Positions 16,731 to 24,711 of a stretch of DNA of 33,903 nt are shown in pieces. The translations under genes and the position numbers were made by a program. This stretch comes from Hyphomicrobiales bacterium. GTDB lineage: Bacteria; Pseudomonadota; Alphaproteobacteria; Rhizobiales; Beijerinckiaceae. The DNA lies in assembly GCA_019237205.1 (NCBI GenBank), contig JAFAHO010000368.1, positions 1 to 33,903 on the forward strand, given 5' to 3'. Position 1 is the first letter of the stretch, and every line of letters starts with the position of its first letter. Under the pieces are notes generated by a model, which saw nothing but the letters and a program-made list of their open reading frames with translations, did no database searches and had not been told where the DNA came from.

Positions 16731-17732
16731 ATGACCGAAGCCCAGGCCACAAGCAGCCTCGCCCAGCATGTGCGCCTGCTCGAAGCGGGCGCGGAGGTTG
16801 TTGCGGCAGCCTTTGTCGGCGAGGCGCCGGCGCTGGCGCTCGCCGACGGCGCCGTCCTCGTCGGTGAGCCGGACGAGCAGAAGCACGTCCTCTCCCATCC
16901 CGATGCCTCGATCCTGACGGCGATTTCCGACGGCAGGACGCTGCTGACCGGAGGCGACGACGGGCGGGTCGCAGCGATCGGCGCCGATGCCGTCGCCCAC
17001 ACGATCGCCGACGAAAAGGGCCGCTGGATCGACGCGCTGGCGCTGCGTGGCGGCTCCTACGCCTGGAGCGCTGGCAAGCAGGTCAGGGCGCGCGACGAGA
17101 ACGGAACAGTCCGGACCTGGAGCGCCCCGACGACGGCGCGCGGGCTCGTCTTCCAGCCGAAGGGCTACCGTCTCGCCGTCACCCACTACAATGGCGTCTC
17201 GCTCTGGTTTCCCAAGGTCGAAGGCCCGCCGCAGACGCTGGAATGGAAGGGCGCCCATCTTGATGCGACCTTCTCGCCCGACGGGCGTTTTCTTGTGAGC
17301 TCCATGCAGGAGAACGCGCTGCATGGCTGGCGGCTCGCCGATTCGCGGAACATGCGCATGACCGGCTACCCGGGGAAGACGCGCTCCATGTCCTGGTCGC
17401 ACGACGGCGCTTGGCTCGCCACGTCCGGCGCGGAGGCCGCAATCGTCTGGCCGTTCAAGGACAAGGACGGACCGATGGGCAAGGCGCCGCGCGAATGCGG
17501 GGTGCGCGAAGCGCGAGTGACCAAGGTAGCGTTTCACCCTCGCGCTCTTGTCGTCGCCATCGGCTACGCCGACGGCCTTCTCCTTCTGTGCCGGCTCGCC
17601 GACGCGGCGGAGATCTTGGTCCGCGCGCCAGGCGGCGGGCCGGTGCGCGCGCTCGGCTGGGACGCCGCGGGCGCGCGCCTCATCTTCGGCCTCGAGTCCG
17701 GCGAGGCCGGGTTCCTGAACTTGCCGGGCTGA
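16731..17732 (+). CDS. WD40-repeat protein paired with the CobW GTPase
   Basis: A 333-residue protein without signal peptide or membrane helices. It is made of degenerate WD40 blades, for example AISDGRTLLTGGDDGRVAAI, ATFSPDGRFLVSSMQENALHGW, SMSWSHDGAWLATSGAEAAIVW, KVAFHPRALVVAIGYADGLLLL and ALGWDAAGARLIFGLESGEAGF. These make one seven-bladed propeller covering the whole protein. It begins 10 bases after the CobW stop codon. WD40 proteins are usually scaffolds, so a role as a partner or client adaptor of the GTPase is a reasonable inference, supported by my recollection that this pair recurs in Hyphomicrobiales. No enzyme motif is visible. Confidence 0.88.
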   Translation: MTEAQATSSLAQHVRLLEAGAEVVAAAFVGEAPALALADGAVLVGEPDEQKHVLSHPDASILTAISDGRTLLTGGDDGRVAAIGADAVAHTIADEKGRWIDALALRGGSYAWSAGKQVRARDENGTVRTWSAPTTARGLVFQPKGYRLAVTHYNGVSLWFPKVEGPPQTLEWKGAHLDATFSPDGRFLVSSMQENALHGWRLADSRNMRMTGYPGKTRSMSWSHDGAWLATSGAEAAIVWPFKDKDGPMGKAPRECGVREARVTKVAFHPRALVVAIGYADGLLLLCRLADAAEILVRAPGGGPVRALGWDAAGARLIFGLESGEAGFLNLPG

Positions 17733-17808
17733 CGCGCCAAAATGGCGCGACGCGCCGACATGCGCCGAACGAGAGGCGCTGTCGACCATCTGGCGTTGGA
17801 AGACGCCA
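17733..17808. promoter_or_regulatory. Two dyads upstream of the kinase-phosphatase gene
   Basis: CGCGCCA-AAA-TGGCGCG (17733-17749, perfect 7-bp arms) begins right after the WD40 stop codon. TGGCGT-(6 bases)-ACGCCA lies at 17791-17808. Both contain the core CGCCAAAAT. The first could be a weak terminator hairpin, though no T run follows. Two copies of the same core, 80-150 bases before the fusion gene, also suit binding sites for the SorC-type regulator encoded downstream. The assignment is inference. Confidence 0.35.
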
Positions 17809-17888
17809 AAATCCACGGGCCCGCTCGGCCTCCTTGCCAGACCGGTCGGAAAGCCTGATTCTGGCGCGAGCGGAGACGCGCGAACGCC

Positions 17889-20180
17889 ATGAGTGAGGCC
17901 TTTATCGGAGTGGATGTCGGCACGGCCAGCGCCCGCGCCGGCGTTTTCGACGAGAAGGGAAGGCTCGTCGCCAGCGCCAGGCGCGCCATCAAGATCTGGC
18001 GCGATCCTGGCGCGGTCGTCGAGCAGTCCACCTACGACATCTGGCTCGCGGTCACGGAAGCCGTGCGCGAAGCGGTCGAAGCGTCCGGCTGTCCACGCGA
18101 CGCGTTCGCCGGCATCGGCTTCGCCGCAACCTGTTCTCTGGCGGCGCTCGACCCGGGCTTGCGCCCGCTGTCGGTGAGCCTTTCCGACGCGCCCGAACGC
18201 GACGTCATCGTGTGGATGGATCATCGCGCCGCCGATGAGGCCGAGCGCATGACGGGCGCCGGACATGACGTCCTGCGCTACCTCGGGGGCGCGATGTCGC
18301 CGGAGATGCAGCCGCCGAAGCTCGCCTGGCTTGCGCGCATGAAGCCCGAGACCTTCGGCAAGGCCGCGCATTTCCTTGGTCTGACCGACTTCCTGGCGTT
18401 TCGCGCCACGGGCTCGCTCACGCGCTCGCTTTGCACCGTCGCTTGCAAGTTCTGCTATCTGGGGCATGAAAAGCGGTGGCCGGGCGAGTTCTTCAAGAGC
18501 ATCGGGCTTGCCGCGCTCTGCGACGACGGGTTCGCCCGCCTCGGCGCGGACATCGCAGCGCCCGGAACGCCGGTCGCGGGCGGGCTCACCGCCGAAGCGG
18601 CCGCCGCGATGGGGCTCAATCCGGGAACGCCGGTCGGGGCGGGCCTCATCGACGCGCATGCGGGCGCGCTCGGAACGCTGGGAGCAGGCCTCGAGGGAAA
18701 GCCAGCCCATCCGCGGCGTCTCGCGCTGATCCTCGGCACGTCCTCGAGCTGCATGGCGCTCTCGGACGAGCCGCGATTCATCGAGGGCGTCTGGGGCCCG
18801 CATTTTGCTGCGCTCACTCCAGGCCAATGGCTGATGGATGGCGGCCAGTCGGCCTTCGGCGCGGCGATCGACCGCCTGCTGCAAATGCATCCGGCTTTCG
18901 GCGGGGCGTCGGCGCGCGGCTTCGAGAGGCTGGAGGAGCGGATCGTCGGACGCGCCGGCGGATTGTCCGAGGCGGCGTTGATCGCGGACGCGCTGCATGT
19001 CCTGCCTGCCTTCATTGGAAACCGCGCGCCGGTCGCCGATGCGTCGGCGCGCGGAGGAATTGTCGGACTGGACTTGCGCGAGGACGAGGCTAGTCTCGAG
19101 GAGCTTTACGTCGCGGGTCTTTGCGGCCTCGCCTACGGCGTTGCGGAGATCATCGGCGCGTTCGAGAGGGCGGGCTATGTCTTCGACATGATCGTCGCTT
19201 CCGGCGGCGCGTCGCAGAGCCGTCTTGTGCGCCAGATCGTCGCTGACGCCTGCGGCAAGACGGTGGGAGCGCCAGAAACGGCGGAGCCGGTGCTCCTGGG
19301 CTCGGCGATGATCGGCGCTGTCGCAACGGGACGCAGAACGATCACGTCGGCCATGGCGTCGATGTCGGCGCTTGGCGAGCGCGTCGCTCCGGCGGGCGGC
19401 GCCGTCGCCGCGTTTCATGACAGCAAGCGCCGGGCGTTCGACATTCTGAGCCGGGCCGAACGGGAGTCGCGCGCCGTCATGCGGAGGGCGCGCTGGCCGG
19501 ACGTCGTTATCTTCGACTGCGACGGCGTGCTCGTCGACAGCGAGGTGATCGCGCTCGCCGTCACGCGCCGCATGCTGGGCGAGGCCGGCCTTCGCCTCAG
19601 CGACGAGGAGACGCGCGAGCGATTCCTCGGCATGCAGCAGGACTCAGTGCTGCGGCGGGTCGAGGCCGAACTCGGGGCGCTGCTGCCGAAGGCCTTCCCC
19701 GACGATCTTGCCCGCGAAATCCTTTCGACTTTTGGGCGCGAACTCAAAGGCGTCGAAGGCGTACGCCAGGCAGTCCACGGCTTAAGGGCGCGCGTCTGCG
19801 TCGCCTCGTCGAGCGCGCCCGACAGGTTGCGCTTCGCCCTGCGCGTGGCAGATTACGAAACGCTGTTCGCCCCGAACATCTTCTCGGCCGCCGAAGTTTC
19901 GCGGGGCAAGCCCCACCCCGATCTTTTCCTGTTCGCCGCGCGCGCGATGGGCGCAACTCCCCGGGATTGCTTGGTGATCGAGGACAGCGTCGCAGGCGTC
20001 GCCGCCGCGCGCGCCGCCGGGATGACGGTGTTCGGCTTTGTCGGCGGCAGCCACTTTTCCGGACCGGAACAGGCGGCGCAATTGACGGCGGCGGGCGCCG
20101 ATCTCATTTTCGACGACATGGCGCGGCTGCCGGAGATCCTTGCGGGAGGATGCGGGCCTGCACACTCGAGGGCAGGCTGA
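17889..20180 (+). CDS. FGGY-family pentulose kinase fused to a HAD sugar-phosphate phosphatase
   Basis: One uninterrupted 763-residue frame. Residues 1 to about 530 are a complete FGGY carbohydrate kinase: N-terminal phosphate-binding GVDVGTASARAGVFD, IVWMDHRAADEAERM, catalytic-base D255 in GLIDAHAGALGTLG, ALILGTSSSCMAL, and the adenosine-region SGGASQSRLVRQIVAD. It resembles the D-ribulokinase (FGGY/YDR109C) branch. Residues from about 538 are a complete HAD phosphatase of the CbbY/YieH type: nucleophile D543 and D545 in FDCDGVLVDSE, CVASSS (motif II), GKPHPDLFLFAARAMG (motif III Lys) and VIEDSVAGVAAARAAG (motif IV). Both halves look active. An internal ATG at 19480 could also give a separate phosphatase. 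The stop codon overlaps the start of the SorC-type regulator. The substrate is probably a pentulose or polyol phosphate; this is inference. Confidence 0.88.
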   Translation: MSEAFIGVDVGTASARAGVFDEKGRLVASARRAIKIWRDPGAVVEQSTYDIWLAVTEAVREAVEASGCPRDAFAGIGFAATCSLAALDPGLRPLSVSLSDAPERDVIVWMDHRAADEAERMTGAGHDVLRYLGGAMSPEMQPPKLAWLARMKPETFGKAAHFLGLTDFLAFRATGSLTRSLCTVACKFCYLGHEKRWPGEFFKSIGLAALCDDGFARLGADIAAPGTPVAGGLTAEAAAAMGLNPGTPVGAGLIDAHAGALGTLGAGLEGKPAHPRRLALILGTSSSCMALSDEPRFIEGVWGPHFAALTPGQWLMDGGQSAFGAAIDRLLQMHPAFGGASARGFERLEERIVGRAGGLSEAALIADALHVLPAFIGNRAPVADASARGGIVGLDLREDEASLEELYVAGLCGLAYGVAEIIGAFERAGYVFDMIVASGGASQSRLVRQIVADACGKTVGAPETAEPVLLGSAMIGAVATGRRTITSAMASMSALGERVAPAGGAVAAFHDSKRRAFDILSRAERESRAVMRRARWPDVVIFDCDGVLVDSEVIALAVTRRMLGEAGLRLSDEETRERFLGMQQDSVLRRVEAELGALLPKAFPDDLAREILSTFGRELKGVEGVRQAVHGLRARVCVASSSAPDRLRFALRVADYETLFAPNIFSAAEVSRGKPHPDLFLFAARAMGATPRDCLVIEDSVAGVAAARAAGMTVFGFVGGSHFSGPEQAAQLTAAGADLIFDDMARLPEILAGGCGPAHSRAG

Positions 20181-21136
20181 TGGCGCGCAAGGCGGACCAG
20201 GACGGTCTGAGGCTGGACGAAGCCGCGCGCGCAGGCTGGCTCTACTACGTCGCGGGCAACACCCAGGATCAGATCGCCCGCAAGCTCGGCATTTCGCGCC
20301 AGGCCGCGCAGCGCCTGGTTTCGCTCGCGATCACCGAGCGGCTGATCAAGGTCAGGCTCGACCATCCGATTGCGCGCTGCATGGAGCTCGCGGCGGCGTT
20401 GAAGATCCGTTACGACCTGCGCTTCTGCGACGTCGCGCCGAGCGATCCGGATTCGACCTCTTCGACCCTCGGCATCGCCCAGGCCGCGGCGGCCGAATTC
20501 GAGCGCTGGCTGCGCAGACCGGAGCCGGCGGTGATCGGCATCGGAACGGGACGCACGATGCGCGCGGTCGCCGATCAGCTGCCCGCGATGGAATGTTCGC
20601 AGCACAAACTTGTCGCTCTGGTCGGAACCACCAAGACCGACGGCTCGGCCTCGTTTTACGACGTCATCATTCGTGTGTCCGACACGGTGCGCGCGCCGCA
20701 TTATCCGATGCCGCTGCCCGTCATCGCGCGGTCGGTCGAAGAGCGGGAGCTTCTGACGAGCCTCGCCTCGGTCAGGAGCCTCTTCGACCTCGTCGAGCGC
20801 ACAGACGTTTGCTTCGTCGGCGTTGGCTCGGTCGGCGATTCCGCGCCTCTGGTGCAGGACGGCATCATCACGCGCCAGGAGGCAGAGGCCTTGCGCCATC
20901 TCGGCGCCGTCGGGGAAATCACCGGCTGGGCGTTCGATGGGGGTGGCCGGGTGCTAACCGAAGGTTCGAACCAGAGGGTCGCGGGCGCGCCTTTGCGGAA
21001 GGCGCGAAACCGGCTTGTCATCGGCGTCGCCATGGGTCCGTCGCGCCGCGCACCGCTCAGGGCGGCGTTGACCGGCGGGCTCATCTCCGGCCTCGTCACG
21101 GACGAGTCGACGGCGGAGCACCTTCTGCAACGGTGA
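20180..21136 (+). CDS. SorC/DeoR-type sugar-binding transcriptional regulator
   Basis: A 318-residue regulator. An N-terminal helix-turn-helix (NTQDQIARKLGISRQAAQRL, about residues 30-50) is followed by a sugar-phosphate-binding domain of the SorC/CggR family: VIGIGTGRTMRAVADQLP, VALVGTTKTDGSASFYDVI, CFVGVGSVGDSAPLVQDGII, GEITGWAFDGGG and LVIGVAMGPSRRAPLRAAL. The effector of this family is typically a phosphorylated sugar. The ATG (20180) shares a base with the TGA of the kinase-phosphatase fusion, so the two are translationally coupled. It probably senses the product or substrate of the fusion enzyme and controls this unit. Confidence 0.92.
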   Translation: MARKADQDGLRLDEAARAGWLYYVAGNTQDQIARKLGISRQAAQRLVSLAITERLIKVRLDHPIARCMELAAALKIRYDLRFCDVAPSDPDSTSSTLGIAQAAAAEFERWLRRPEPAVIGIGTGRTMRAVADQLPAMECSQHKLVALVGTTKTDGSASFYDVIIRVSDTVRAPHYPMPLPVIARSVEERELLTSLASVRSLFDLVERTDVCFVGVGSVGDSAPLVQDGIITRQEAEALRHLGAVGEITGWAFDGGGRVLTEGSNQRVAGAPLRKARNRLVIGVAMGPSRRAPLRAALTGGLISGLVTDESTAEHLLQR

Positions 21137-21164
21137 GCGGCTTCGTTCGGTCGAGCCGCTGTTT
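21136..21164 (+). terminator. Hairpin after the SorC-type regulator
   Basis: AGCGGCT (21136-21142) pairs perfectly with AGCCGCT (21154-21160) across an 11-base loop, followed by GTTT. It starts at the last base of the stop codon and lies between the convergent regulator and ndk genes, where a terminator is expected. The T run is short. Confidence 0.4.
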
Positions 21165-21205
21165 GACCCCAAGCCGGTCGATGTCCTCGGCGGGCTGCTC
21201 GGACC

Positions 21206-21628
21206 TTAGCCCACGATCTCGTTGCCGGAGAACCATTGCGCGATCTCCTGCGTCGCGGTTTCCGGCGCGTCGGAGCCGTGCACCGAGTTCTCGCCCATGG
21301 ACAGAGCAAAATCCTTGCGGATCGTGCCGGGGTCGGCCTTGGCCGGGTTGGTCGCGCCCATCACGTCGCGATAACGCTGGATCGCGTCCTCGCCCTCGAG
21401 CACCTGCACCACGACCGGCGCCGCGGTCATCATCTCGACGAGTTCGCGGAAGAACGGCCGCTCGCGATGCACGCCGTAGAACCTCTCGGCTTGCGCCTTC
21501 GTCATCTGCACGCGTTTCTGCGCGACGATGCGAAGCCCAGCCGCCTCGATCCGCTGGTTGACGGCGCCCGTCAGGTTGCGGCGGGTCACGTCGGGCTTGA
21601 GGATCGAGAAGGTGCGTTGAAGGGCCAT
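21206..21628 (-). CDS. ndk: Nucleoside diphosphate kinase
   Basis: A 140-residue enzyme that transfers the gamma phosphate between nucleoside triphosphates and diphosphates. It begins [19 protein letters not shown], contains the family's [11 protein letters not shown] and [20 protein letters not shown], and carries the phospho-histidine in [13 protein letters not shown]. The length is standard. It stands alone on the minus strand, convergent to the regulator gene, and would be expressed constitutively. Confidence 0.98.
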   Translation of the reverse strand: MALQRTFSILKPDVTRRNLTGAVNQRIEAAGLRIVAQKRVQMTKAQAERFYGVHRERPFFRELVEMMTAAPVVVQVLEGEDAIQRYRDVMGATNPAKADPGTIRKDFALSMGENSVHGSDAPETATQEIAQWFSGNEIVG

Positions 21629-21945
21629 CGGTTTTCAAGTCTTTCGGCGCTTGTCCATGAAAAGCGCGGCGCTTATAGCGGCCGCCCTTAGGGCCGGCAA
21701 GGCGGGGACGCGACTGAAATAAGAGCTTCATGAAAGCGCGCGTCTCACGTATCGTGGCTCGAACGATGTCATGGCCGCCAACGCCGGCATCCAGGGACCG
21801 TCGGTGCCGCCAAAGGCTGCGGCGGTGATCTCACCCCCGGAGCCGACGCGACGAGCGACGACGCGCGCGGCGGCGGTTGAAACCAAGGCCAAACGAGCGA
21901 CGATCGAGGAGTAGCCGTCGACGAAACAGACGAAAGGCAAGGCCG
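21629..21945. other. Intergenic region between ndk and a small secreted protein gene
   Basis: About 317 bases with divergent promoters expected on both sides. A short frame at 21771-21914 would give a 47-residue Ala/Thr/Pro-rich peptide, with no ribosome binding site or recognisable domain. No riboswitch or RNA gene was seen. Confidence 0.4.
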
Positions 21946-22197
21946 ATGTCGAGAGTCCCGCGTGTTGCGACCGCAGCGCTGCTGTCCACGCTGGCCCCTG
22001 GCCTCGCCGCCGAGATTTACCCGGTGGACAATTGGCCGGCCGACATCGACAGCATCCCTTGCTCGGCGTGGCAGAAGGCCGGCGACGGAACCTGGGTGTT
22101 GACGGGCTCGATCAAGATCGGCGCGTCGGAATTGACCAACGTCGGCGTCAAGGGCGATGCCGCGGCCCGCAAAGTCGAAAAGAAATGCGGCAAGTAG
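21946..22197 (+). CDS. Small secreted hypothetical protein
   Basis: An 83-residue protein with a signal peptide (MSRVPRVATAALLSTLAPGLAA, cleavage after about residue 22). The short mature domain reads WPADIDSIPCSAWQKAGDG then TWVLTGSIKIGASELTNVGV and ends in KVEKKCGK. Two cysteines probably form a disulphide. It resembles a family of small conserved hypothetical proteins of Hyphomicrobiales with the IPCxAW...W.LTG pattern, recalled rather than searched. Start 21946 follows GAAAGGCAAGG. The role is unknown; location is periplasm or outside. Confidence 0.7.
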   Translation: MSRVPRVATAALLSTLAPGLAAEIYPVDNWPADIDSIPCSAWQKAGDGTWVLTGSIKIGASELTNVGVKGDAAARKVEKKCGK

Positions 22198-22610
22198 GCT
22201 GGCGAGCGAGCGTCCCAGTCAAGCAACTGACGCGATCCGCCCATTGCTCGCGGGCTGAGCGTGCGGCCCCTTGTCCCCTTGCGGGAGAAGGGGCCGGCGG
22301 AGCCGGCCGGATGAGGGGTCCGCGCCGCAGGGCGCGCAAGCTCGTCAGGAGGACTGAGGGCCTGCACGCGGAGAGGGAGCGAGGGCTTCCGTCGAGCTTC
22401 CTCCGCCGTCCGCGCGTCCCTATTGACTTTGTGGCCATGGCCATCCATATGCGCCCCTGTCGCTTCGAAGCGGCCAAAAGCGCGCCGGCCGCGTGACGGG
22501 CTCCTCGCCCTCCTGCCGCGTGCGAACGACATTCGCTCTCGACGCCCGGACACGCGGGGCGTTCCCCAAAAATCGAGCCGCGCCTCGCGCACGAGCGCCC
22601 TCGCGGCACT
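22198..22610. other. Intergenic region before the RNA helicase, with a repeat
   Basis: 413 bases without a convincing gene. The left part holds a GC-rich palindromic intergenic repeat (22263-22337). The right part may be the long leader of the helicase mRNA, which in this family is often regulated at the RNA level, but no known RNA element was recognised. Confidence 0.45.
22263..22337. repeat. GC-rich palindromic intergenic repeat
   Basis: It contains CCCCTT-GCGGGAG-AAGGGG, then GCCGGC-GGA-GCCGGC, then GATGAGGGGTCC, and CGCGCC-GCAG-GGCGCG. The CCTTCTCCCGCAAGGGG plus CCGGCCGG plus CCCCTCATCC combination is a dispersed repeat I recognise from many alphaproteobacterial genomes. It is likely transcribed into stacked hairpins. 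Confidence 0.6.
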
Positions 22611-23930
22611 ATGAAAGACTTCCCCTTGGACAATTTTCATGGGTTCGGCCTCGCCGCGCCACTCAACGCGGCGCTGGCCGAACTCGGCTATCGGCGCCCC
22701 ACTCCCATTCAGGCGCAAGCGATCCCGGCGCTGATGAAGGGCCGCGATCTCATCGGCATCGCCCAGACCGGCACCGGCAAGACCGCCGCCTTCGCGCTGC
22801 CCATTCTCCACAAGCTCGCGGCCGACCGGCGCCCGGCGCCGAAGGGCGGCGCGCGCGTGCTCGTGCTCGCCCCGACGCGCGAACTCGCGAGCCAGATCGC
22901 CGAGAGCTTCCGCGACCTCTCGGGCGCGCTCTCGCTCAAGATCGCGGTCGTGTTCGGCGGCGTGCCGCATGGCGCGCAGATCCGCGCGCTTGGCCAGGGC
23001 CTCGACGTGCTGGTGGCGACTCCCGGCCGGCTCATAGATCACCTGGACGCGCGCGTCGCGCACCTGGGGGCCGTCGAATTCCTCGTGCTTGACGAGGTCG
23101 ACCAGATGCTCGATCTCGGCTTCATCAAGCCGATCCGCCGGATCGTGCGCGAACTGCCGACGAGGCGGCAGAACCTCTTCTTCTCAGCGACGATGCCGGC
23201 CAACATTCGCGCCCTTGCGGGCGAGTTGCTCAGCGATCCGATCGAGGTCGCGGTGACGCCGGCCGCCAAGACCGCCGATCGCGTCGAGCACAGCGTTGTC
23301 TTCGTCGATGCGACCAAGAAGCGCGACATGCTGGTTGAGCTCTTCAACGACGCGACGATGTCGCGTGTGCTCGTGTTCACCCGCACCAAACGCGGCGCTG
23401 ACCGTGTGGCCAAAGCGCTGGACGAGGCGGGCGTCGATGCGACCGCCATCCACGGCAACAAGAGCCAGGGTCAGCGCGAGCGGGCGCTGGGCGCTTTTCG
23501 CGGCGGAAAGACGCGGGCGCTGGTTGCCACTGACATCGCCGCGCGCGGCATCGACATCGACAGCGTGACCCATGTCGTCAATTTCGAACTGCCGGAGGTC
23601 GCCGAGGCCTATGTCCATCGTATCGGCCGCACGGCGCGCGCCGGAAACGGCGGCCGCGCGATCTCGCTCTGCGATCACGAGGAGCGCGATCTCTTGCGCG
23701 CCATCGAGCGGCTAACTCGACACAATCTGCCGAAGATCGACCGCCGCGGCGCCGCCGGCCCGAAGCCCGCGCCGACCGAGGGCAGGGCGGCCGTCAGAGC
23801 GCCGGCGCAGGTGGTTCAACGACCGCATCATTCGCCGCATCGCGACGCCCGTAGCGTCGGCAAGCCTGCGCCGAGACCGCATGCAGGCCAGCGCCAACGC
23901 TTCCGCCCGACGCGGCGCGTGGAGCGCTGA
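22611..23930 (+). CDS. rhlE: DEAD-box ATP-dependent RNA helicase, RhlE-like, with DEVD in motif II
   Basis: A 439-residue helicase with two RecA domains and a basic tail. The Q motif is FGLAAPLNAALAELGYRRPTPIQ. Motif I is AQTGTGKT, Ia PTRELA, Ib TPGR, III SAT, IV VFTRTK, V ATDIAARGID and VI HRIGRTARA. Motif II reads LDEVD instead of LDEAD. The tail after about residue 385 is rich in Arg, His and Pro and should bind RNA. It unwinds structured RNA in ribosome assembly or mRNA turnover. There is no strong ribosome binding site ahead of the ATG, and a 400-base gene-free leader precedes it, so control at the RNA level is possible. Confidence 0.93.
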   Translation: MKDFPLDNFHGFGLAAPLNAALAELGYRRPTPIQAQAIPALMKGRDLIGIAQTGTGKTAAFALPILHKLAADRRPAPKGGARVLVLAPTRELASQIAESFRDLSGALSLKIAVVFGGVPHGAQIRALGQGLDVLVATPGRLIDHLDARVAHLGAVEFLVLDEVDQMLDLGFIKPIRRIVRELPTRRQNLFFSATMPANIRALAGELLSDPIEVAVTPAAKTADRVEHSVVFVDATKKRDMLVELFNDATMSRVLVFTRTKRGADRVAKALDEAGVDATAIHGNKSQGQRERALGAFRGGKTRALVATDIAARGIDIDSVTHVVNFELPEVAEAYVHRIGRTARAGNGGRAISLCDHEERDLLRAIERLTRHNLPKIDRRGAAGPKPAPTEGRAAVRAPAQVVQRPHHSPHRDARSVGKPAPRPHAGQRQRFRPTRRVER

Positions 23931-24021
23931 GCAGGGAGCGACCCTTTTTCGGTCGACGGAACAAGGGCCGCCCATTGCGACAAAAGCGCTCCCTGAGGCG
24001 TCGAGCACCGCACCGTAACGT

Positions 24022-24106
24022 GTCATCCCCGCGAACGTGGGATCCAGAGTCTCCGCGATGGGTCCCACGCGCGACGATCCTGGATCTCCGCGTGCGCGGG
24101 CATGAC
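24022..24106. repeat. Palindromic intergenic element (long inverted repeat)
   Basis: GTCATCCCCGCGAACGTGGG plus ATCCAGA (24022-24048) is the inverse of CCTGGATCTCCGCGTGCG plus CGGGCATGAC (24079-24106) at most positions, with about 30 bases between. The GTCATnCCCGCG...GATCCnGG form is a repeat family dispersed in Hyphomicrobiales genomes. It lies between the helicase gene and the rearranged cytochrome region. Confidence 0.7.
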
Positions 24107-24156
24107 GAGGGTTTGAGTCGCCGAGCCTCTCGACGTTCGGGAACGGGCTCCTCCCG

Positions 24157-24490
24157 TCAACATCCTCCATCGGCTTTGGCGGCGAAAACCGGCCGTGGTT
24201 GATGGGCAAAGTAGTCCGCGATGTCGACGGCGTCCTGGTCAGAGAGCCCGCCCTGTCCCAGCGGGAATATCGCCCCGCCCGCGACCGGCATGTTCGACCT
24301 GATGAACGAGGCTGCGGTGAACGTCTCCGCCATCCCGGCGCCGGTGTTGAACGAGGAATCGCACCAAAGCGGCGGAAAGAGCCAGCTTCCGTCAGCCGCC
24401 TTCGCGCCCTGCCCATCCGATCCGTGGCAGACGGCGCATTTGGCCTCGTAGAGGCGCTTGCCGCGAACCGGACCTGGGATGAGCGTCGCG
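24157..24490 (-). pseudogene. C-terminal haem domain of a TsdA-like cytochrome c, truncated
   Basis: On the minus strand the frame reads LIPGPVRGKRLYEAKCAVCH, GSDGQGAKAADGSWLFPPLW, then SFNTGAGMAETFTAASFIRS, NMPVAGGAIFPLGQGGLSDQ and DAVDIADYFAHQPRP, ending at TGA 24157-24159. This is the second haem domain of a dihaem cytochrome c of the thiosulphate dehydrogenase (TsdA) type, with haem motif CAVCH and a candidate axial Met in SNMP. Upstream on this strand, where the preceding linker should be, coding similarity stops at about 24490; the linker is found instead on the opposite strand (24505-24640). There is no N-terminal haem domain or signal peptide, so the gene is dead. Confidence 0.75.
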
Positions 24491-24504
24491 TCCACCTCGT
24501 GGTC

Positions 24505-24640
24505 CCTAACGATTCCAAAGACATGAAAGCCATGGTCGCATACATCGCCAGGATGAAGGGCGAAAAAGGCGCGGACGGCAAGATCGTCGGACGCGGGATC
24601 GGCGCGCTCTCGCCGGCGTCGACCGCGCCCGCCAAATTCA
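24505..24640 (+). pseudogene. Inverted internal fragment of the same cytochrome c gene
   Basis: On the plus strand, 24505 onward reads PNDSKDMKAMVAYIARMKG then EKGADGKIVGRGIGALSPAS. This matches the region just before the second haem domain of TsdA-like proteins, where an MxAxVAYI helix and a GRG segment precede the next CxxCH. It has opposite polarity to the haem domain beside it (24157-24490). Flipping the block would restore the expected order GRGIG...GKRLYEAKC. The simplest reading is a local inversion with one breakpoint near 24490-24505 and the other after 24640. Confidence 0.6.
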
Positions 24641-24711
24641 CGGCAGCGCGAGTTGCCGACATGCTTGCCGAACGCCGAACAGCTGATCCTCGGCCTGCGC
24701 ATCGTGACCGA

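Noticed and set aside
16659..19418. Very long open frame (about 919 codons) on the minus strand opposite the CobW, WD40 and kinase genes
   Set aside because: It is the antisense shadow of GC-rich genes with clear protein families. Its translation is Arg/Ala-rich without any recognisable domain and spans two unrelated transcripts.
21771..21914. 47-residue Ala/Thr/Pro-rich frame between ndk and the small secreted protein
   Set aside because: No ribosome binding site, no domain, low-complexity composition expected by chance in GC-rich DNA.
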